Shown one piece after another: positions 6,064-8,978 of a DNA stretch of 8,978 nt. Position 1 is the stretch's first letter. Every line of letters starts with the position of its first letter. Origin of the DNA: CAZIAK01 sp964537035. GTDB lineage: Bacteria; Planctomycetota; B15-G4. The notes under the pieces are model-generated. The model had not been told where the DNA came from. It did not search any database and saw nothing but the letters and a program-made list of their open reading frames with translations. The stretch is from NCBI GenBank assembly GCA_964537035.1, contig CAZIAK010000090.1, forward strand, positions 1 through 8,978, in the 5' to 3' direction. The position numbers were made by a program, and so were the translations under genes.

Positions 6064-6762
6064 CTACTTGCGGTTGGGCTGGGTGATCATGAGCGACAGC
6101 ATACGCAGGGCATCTTTGATGACCCGCTTGTTCAGGGACGTGCCGGTGAACTCGTAGTGGATGGGCACCTCGGTCACCGCCAGGCCGTTGCGGTAGGCGA
6201 ACATCATGGCCTCGATGATGAAGTCGAACGAGCGGGCTTCCATCTTGCGGCTCAGCAACAGCTCCATGCAGGCCTTGCTGTAGAGCCGGTAGCCGCTGGT
6301 CAGGTCGCCGAAGCTGGTGCGCTTCCAGACGATCAGCCGAGGATCGAGGGCGTAGTTGTAGAGGAAGTTGCCAGCAGAGCTGAGCAAGTGTCGACTCAAG
6401 GGCGTGGCGCCCTTGCTCGTGCGCCGTCCCATGACCACGTCGAACTCGCGCTGCGCGTAGAACTTGGGGATGTCGTCCGGGTTGTGGGATAGCCCCGCGT
6501 CCATGGCGATGGCCCACTGGTAGCCGTTGGCCACGGCGTGGCGCATGCCGTCGAGCACACCCCCCGGAATATGAGTGTTGGTCTCGTGGTTGATCAGCGC
6601 CGCGTCGCCCCGAGCCTCGACGATGGCCCGGGTGTCATCTGTGGAGGCATCATTGACCACCACCACGTCGACGAGATCGGCGTGCCTGGCGCACCGATCG
6701 AGCAGCTCGCCGATGGTCTCGGCCTCGTTGTAGGCGGGGATGATGACGAGGGCCTTGTCCAT
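6064..6762 (-). CDS. GT2 family glycosyltransferase, dolichol-phosphate mannosyltransferase (DPM1)-like
   Basis: This 232-residue protein should move a sugar from a nucleotide donor, probably to a polyprenyl phosphate or other lipid, at the cytoplasmic face of the inner membrane. It shows the GT-A fold: VIIPAYNEAETI (7-18), VVVNDASTDDT (34-44), AIAMDAGLSHNPDDI (84-98), then DLTSGYRLYSKACMELLL (153-170) and the EVPIHYEFTGTS segment near the end. These match DPM1-like GT2 enzymes, and the size fits the short form without C-terminal membrane helices. The metal-binding triad, usually DAD, reads D88-A-G90. A Gly at this place may be normal in one subgroup, since I recall forms like MDAGGSH, but I cannot confirm this here. 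ATG 6762 lies 3 nt after the stop of the nucleotidyltransferase gene, with AAGG 7 nt upstream inside that gene, so the two are probably translationally coupled. Confidence 0.88.
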   Translation of the reverse strand: MDKALVIIPAYNEAETIGELLDRCARHADLVDVVVVNDASTDDTRAIVEARGDAALINHETNTHIPGGVLDGMRHAVANGYQWAIAMDAGLSHNPDDIPKFYAQREFDVVMGRRTSKGATPLSRHLLSSAGNFLYNYALDPRLIVWKRTSFGDLTSGYRLYSKACMELLLSRKMEARSFDFIIEAMMFAYRNGLAVTEVPIHYEFTGTSLNKRVIKDALRMLSLMITQPNRK

Positions 6763-6765
6763 CGA

Positions 6766-7491
6766 TCAGCCTTGCAGCACCGCCTGCTCCGCCCGCTCGA
6801 TCTCGTCTGGCGTGTTCACGTTCACGTACAGCCGCCCCACCGAGAACTGCTTCACCGCCTGGCCGTCATCGATGGCGCACTGGATCAGGTCGGGAAGCTC
6901 TTTCTCGCCTCGCTTCTGGTTGATCGGCGTGGTGGCGATGTACTCGAACATGCGGTTGGAGAACACGCAGTTGCCCGTGCCCATGATGTCGTTCTTGGGG
7001 TTGGCTGGCTTCTCGATCAGCCGATGAATCACGTCGTCCGGGCCGGTGATGATCGAGTAGGTCTTGCTGATCTGGCTGCGATCGCTGACCACGATGGTAC
7101 CGCAGAGCACGGCCAGCTCTTCGGCCTCGAACATGGCGATCATCTCGGGATGACGAGGTTCAACGAACACCTCGTCAGCCAGAAAGAGCATGAAGTCGGC
7201 GCCGTCGATGGTCTCGCGGGCGCACTCGACCGCGTGCACCAGCCCCCGCTGCTCCCACTGGATCACGTACTTCACCGGCACGCCGTCGTAGCTGTTGCCG
7301 ATGGCGTTGATGATCTGCTCGGCCAGGTGCCCCACCACGATCACGATCTCGTCCACGCCAGCGCTCAGGGCGTTGGCCAGGCTGTGCTCGATCAACGGCC
7401 GGCCCGCCAGGGGCAACATGCACTTGTTGATCGTCTCGGTGATGGACTCAAGGCGACTGCCTCGACCTCCAGCCAGAACGAGAGCCTTCAT
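6766..7491 (-). CDS. Sugar-phosphate nucleotidyltransferase (NTP_transferase family)
   Basis: This 241-residue cytoplasmic enzyme is predicted to join an NTP and a sugar 1-phosphate (or similar phosphate) to give an activated sugar. It opens with MKALVLAGGRGSRLESIT, the G-G-x-G-x-R-L nucleotide-binding signature, followed by NKCMLPLAGRPLIEH, where Lys23 is in the position of the usual Pro-Lys lysine. FLADEVF (Asp106) is the metal-binding segment and EKP (160-162) the family motif before the sugar site. TGNCVFSNRMFEYI, GRLYVNVNTPDEIERAE and the lack of a left-handed beta-helix domain fit the short RmlA-like group. The nucleotide and sugar cannot be decided: it is not obviously RmlA, GalU or RfbF. 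It is the first gene of the five-gene operon. The ATG at 7491 fits the family N-terminus, although the nearest GGAGG lies about 14 nt upstream. Confidence 0.88.
   Translation of the reverse strand: MKALVLAGGRGSRLESITETINKCMLPLAGRPLIEHSLANALSAGVDEIVIVVGHLAEQIINAIGNSYDGVPVKYVIQWEQRGLVHAVECARETIDGADFMLFLADEVFVEPRHPEMIAMFEAEELAVLCGTIVVSDRSQISKTYSIITGPDDVIHRLIEKPANPKNDIMGTGNCVFSNRMFEYIATTPINQKRGEKELPDLIQCAIDDGQAVKQFSVGRLYVNVNTPDEIERAEQAVLQG
6770..6773 (-). promoter_or_regulatory. Ribosome binding site of the GT2 gene inside the upstream gene
   Basis: AAGG on the minus strand lies 7 nt before ATG 6762, within the last codons of the nucleotidyltransferase gene. This is a layout expected for translational coupling. 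Confidence 0.45.
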
Positions 7492-7562
7492 GGGCGAGAG
7501 CGGAGCCTCCAGAGCCTGTGGGTGCGGCTAGCTTGTCCAGCGGGACGGAACGACGGCCGGGC

Positions 7563-7591
7563 ATTATGGACGAGGCCGTTGTCAGCACCAA
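7563..7591 (-). promoter_or_regulatory. Candidate sigma70-type promoter for the five-gene operon
   Basis: Read on the minus strand, TTGGTG (7591-7586) and CATAAT (7568-7563) are separated by 17 nt. CATAAT differs from TATAAT at one place, but the -35 box shares only TTG with the consensus. It lies in the only gap (7492-7655) large enough for a promoter, and would leave a leader of roughly 65 nt before ATG 7491. It is the best match I could find by eye, not a strong one. Confidence 0.3.
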
Positions 7592-7602
7592 TGGAGAATG
7601 AC

Positions 7603-7621
7603 GGCTCACCCGAGCCCTTTT
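7603..7621 (+). terminator. Small hairpin followed by TTTT on the plus strand
   Basis: GGCTC (7603-7607) and GAGCC (7612-7616) form a 5-bp stem with a 4-nt loop, followed by CTTTT. The form is that of a weak intrinsic terminator reading rightwards, but no plus-strand gene is nearby. It could end antisense transcription or be chance. On the minus strand it would sit between the HEAT gene and the operon without a T-tract. Confidence 0.2.
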
Positions 7622-7639
7622 CGGCCAGCCAGCGGGGCG

Positions 7640-7655
7640 GCTGAACCGCTGAACC
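7640..7655. repeat. Two tandem 8-bp copies directly after the HEAT gene stop
   Basis: GCTGAACC occurs twice in a row, at 7640-7647 and 7648-7655. It abuts the stop codon (7656-7658) of the minus-strand HEAT-repeat gene. With only two copies it may be a chance duplication. Confidence 0.5.
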
Positions 7656-8915
7656 TCAGAGAAGCTGGGCCAGGGCCGCTCGGGCCAAGCGCCCCACGGA
7701 GCTGTCCTGCTGATCGGCCAGGCCTGCCAACTCGTCCATCACCATGTCCCCTTCGCGACCCAGGGCCACCGCCGCCTTGATCCCGAGCATCTGTCGCAAG
7801 GGCTCGGCCTCCTGCATCAGGCTCACCAGGAGCCCGTCGATCTCGCCGGGCAGCCGATCGTGAGCCAACAGGGAGGTCAGGGCGATGCCCGAGATGCCCA
7901 TGGTCTCGGCCTGGATGCCCTCCATGGAGCCACCGGCGAGGATCACCGCTCCCATGCCCGCAGCCGCTTCGGTGTGCACTGTGCGGTCACCGTCGTCGAG
8001 CCTCTCCACCAGGGCAGCGATCACAGGATCAGAGGGGTTGGGGACGTAGCCCAGGGCGCGAGCGGCCCAGAAGCGCACCCGAGGCTCCTGACTTGCGCTG
8101 GCCTCCATGAGCGCCGGGAGAGCCCCCTCTCCCAGCCTGGCCAGGGCTTGCCCCGCCTGCCAACGCACCTCGGCGTCGTCTCGAGCGCAGGCCTCAAGCA
8201 GCGGGCCGACGACCTCGGACGCGGCGCTGGCCGGCAGGCTCCCCAGGGACTTCAGGCTCAGCGAGCGCAGGGCCTCGCTGTGCGACGAGATCCCCGTCAC
8301 CAGCGCAGCCACGGTCGCCGGGGCCCCATCCCCCATGGAGACGAGCTTGGCCGCACAACGCACGGAGACTTCGGGCGAGTCGTCCTGCAATGCCGCCTGC
8401 AACTCAGCGGCCACAGATGGGGGGCAGTCGACCGCGCCGAGAGCCGTCGCCGCTGCGACCCGGACGGCGCCGTCTGCATCAGACAGGGCGTTGGCGTAAC
8501 TCCGACCAGCCCTGGGCCCCAGCTTGGCCGACACACCCGTGGCCATGCGGCGCATGAAGCTGTCGTCATGGTGCAGAGCAAGTTTCACCAGGTCATCCAA
8601 GGCCAGTGAAGTCGCCCCCTCGGCCAACAGGACGGTCAGGGCCAGGTGAAGGTGCAAGTCCGAGGCGGGGTCAGCCAGCACCGCGCTGCACCTTGTCACC
8701 TCGTCGCTGCCCCGCAGCTCGCCGATGTCGTCGACCGCGTCCACCAGACCGTGACGGTTCAGCTCCGTGGGGACCATCCCCAGCAGGTCGTTGGCCAGAT
8801 AGCTCTGGGCCTGCTCGGTCTCGTAGGCCGAGCGGATCTGGTGCACTGCCAACACCAAGGCTGGAGATCTGACCTCTGCTTCGGCCAACGCCTCGGCGAA
8901 CTCATCGGCCGTCAT
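7656..8915 (-). CDS. HEAT-repeat protein, unknown function
   Basis: From ATG 8915 this is a 419-residue, Ala/Leu-rich acidic protein. Degenerate HEAT-type helical units of about 30-35 residues cover most of it. Clear ones are LSDADGAVRVAAATALGAV (144-162), LQDDSPEVSVRCAAKLVSM (176-194), ARDDAEVRWQAGQALARLG (244-262), SQEPRVRFWAARALGYV (275-291) and LDDGDRTVHTEAAAGMGAV (306-324), each with the D-x-x-V/R...A..ALG pattern. Such proteins usually act as binding scaffolds; no catalytic motif is seen. ATG 8915 has GGGAGAGG only 6 nt upstream, which favours it. The frame stays open to the window edge, with a GTG at 8972 and an upstream hydrophobic run (LVVLVTFAFYQEW), so a longer membrane-anchored form is possible. 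In another frame a TGA overlaps this start as ATGA, hinting that an upstream gene could end there. It is separated from the operon by 164 nt. Confidence 0.75.
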   Translation of the reverse strand: MTADEFAEALAEAEVRSPALVLAVHQIRSAYETEQAQSYLANDLLGMVPTELNRHGLVDAVDDIGELRGSDEVTRCSAVLADPASDLHLHLALTVLLAEGATSLALDDLVKLALHHDDSFMRRMATGVSAKLGPRAGRSYANALSDADGAVRVAAATALGAVDCPPSVAAELQAALQDDSPEVSVRCAAKLVSMGDGAPATVAALVTGISSHSEALRSLSLKSLGSLPASAASEVVGPLLEACARDDAEVRWQAGQALARLGEGALPALMEASASQEPRVRFWAARALGYVPNPSDPVIAALVERLDDGDRTVHTEAAAGMGAVILAGGSMEGIQAETMGISGIALTSLLAHDRLPGEIDGLLVSLMQEAEPLRQMLGIKAAVALGREGDMVMDELAGLADQQDSSVGRLARAALAQLL

Positions 8916-8921
8916 GGGCGA

Positions 8922-8929
8922 CCTCTCCC
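8922..8929 (-). promoter_or_regulatory. Strong ribosome binding site for the HEAT-repeat gene
   Basis: GGGAGAGG on the minus strand lies 6 nt before ATG 8915-8913. It is the clearest Shine-Dalgarno match in the window and decides the start against the longer open frame. Confidence 0.6.
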
Positions 8930-8978
8930 GTCCCGCCCACTCTTGGTAGAAAGCGAAAGTGACCAGCACCACAAGGGC

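Noticed and set aside
5123..6157. 344-codon plus-strand open frame opposite the epimerase
   Set aside because: It is Val/Ala/Gly/His-rich and runs across the boundary between two real minus-strand genes, as a shadow would.
6014..6517. 168-codon N-terminal extension of the epimerase frame
   Set aside because: It lies almost wholly across the GT2 gene and has no domain character, and a good ribosome binding site precedes GTG 6013.
7563..7585. CTGACA paired with CATAAT as a promoter
   Set aside because: The hexamers are only 11 nt apart, too short for sigma70; the TTGGTG pairing with 17 nt was kept at low confidence.
6538..7644. 368-codon plus-strand open frame opposite the GT2 and nucleotidyltransferase genes
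   Set aside because: It spans two real genes and the intergenic gap and has no motif; its His/Asp/Val-rich translation is typical of an antisense shadow.
7860..8609. 249-codon plus-strand open frame opposite the HEAT-repeat gene
   Set aside because: Gly/Arg/His/Gln-rich translation without motifs; the opposite strand has regular HEAT repeats.

Overview
The window looks like chromosomal DNA of a Gram-negative, high-GC bacterium that makes many lipoproteins. Three of the eight proteins carry a signal peptide ending in a lipobox-like cysteine. Cysteine-rich secreted proteins, HEAT repeats, alkaline-phosphatase-superfamily lipoproteins and loops resembling calcium-binding EF-hands would suit Myxococcota or related former Deltaproteobacteria, or Planctomycetes. 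This placement is inference: no rRNA or other phylogenetic marker is present.

Layout. Positions 2-1735 (+ strand) hold two close-spaced genes: the 3' part of a cysteine-rich exported protein with a metzincin-like HExxHxxxxxH zinc site, then a lipoprotein of unknown function, possibly a beta-propeller. This part is visibly less GC-rich than the rest and uses codons such as ATA that are rare elsewhere in the window. A 9-bp hairpin at 1770-1803 lies between these genes and a convergent block on the minus strand.

Positions 1807-7491 (- strand) form a tight five-gene operon, in transcription order: sugar-phosphate nucleotidyltransferase (7491-6766), DPM1-like GT2 glycosyltransferase (6762-6064), extended-SDR nucleotide-sugar epimerase like CDP-paratose 2-epimerase (6013-4985), sulfatase-fold lipoprotein with Thr instead of the sulfatase Cys (4950-3310), and type I phosphodiesterase-fold lipoprotein (3288-1807). 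Gaps are 3, 50, 34 and 21 nt. The first three enzymes would activate, convert and transfer a sugar on the cytoplasmic side, probably to a lipid carrier. The last two would be anchored outside the cytoplasm and could transfer or remove a sulfo- or phospho-containing group on the finished glycan or lipid. The substrate cannot be read from the sequence.

Positions 7656-8915 (- strand) encode a HEAT-repeat protein with a strong ribosome binding site; its reading frame stays open to the window edge. The 164-nt gap 7492-7655 separates it from the operon and contains a weak promoter candidate.

Points most worth checking: the Leu replacing the catalytic Tyr in the epimerase, DAG replacing DAD in the GT2, the Thr-type sulfatase-fold protein paired with a second phosphatase-superfamily lipoprotein, a 15-bp in-frame minisatellite at the start of the sulfatase-fold gene, and the unusual metalloprotease-like motif in the first gene. 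No tRNA, rRNA, CRISPR array, insertion sequence or transposase was seen.
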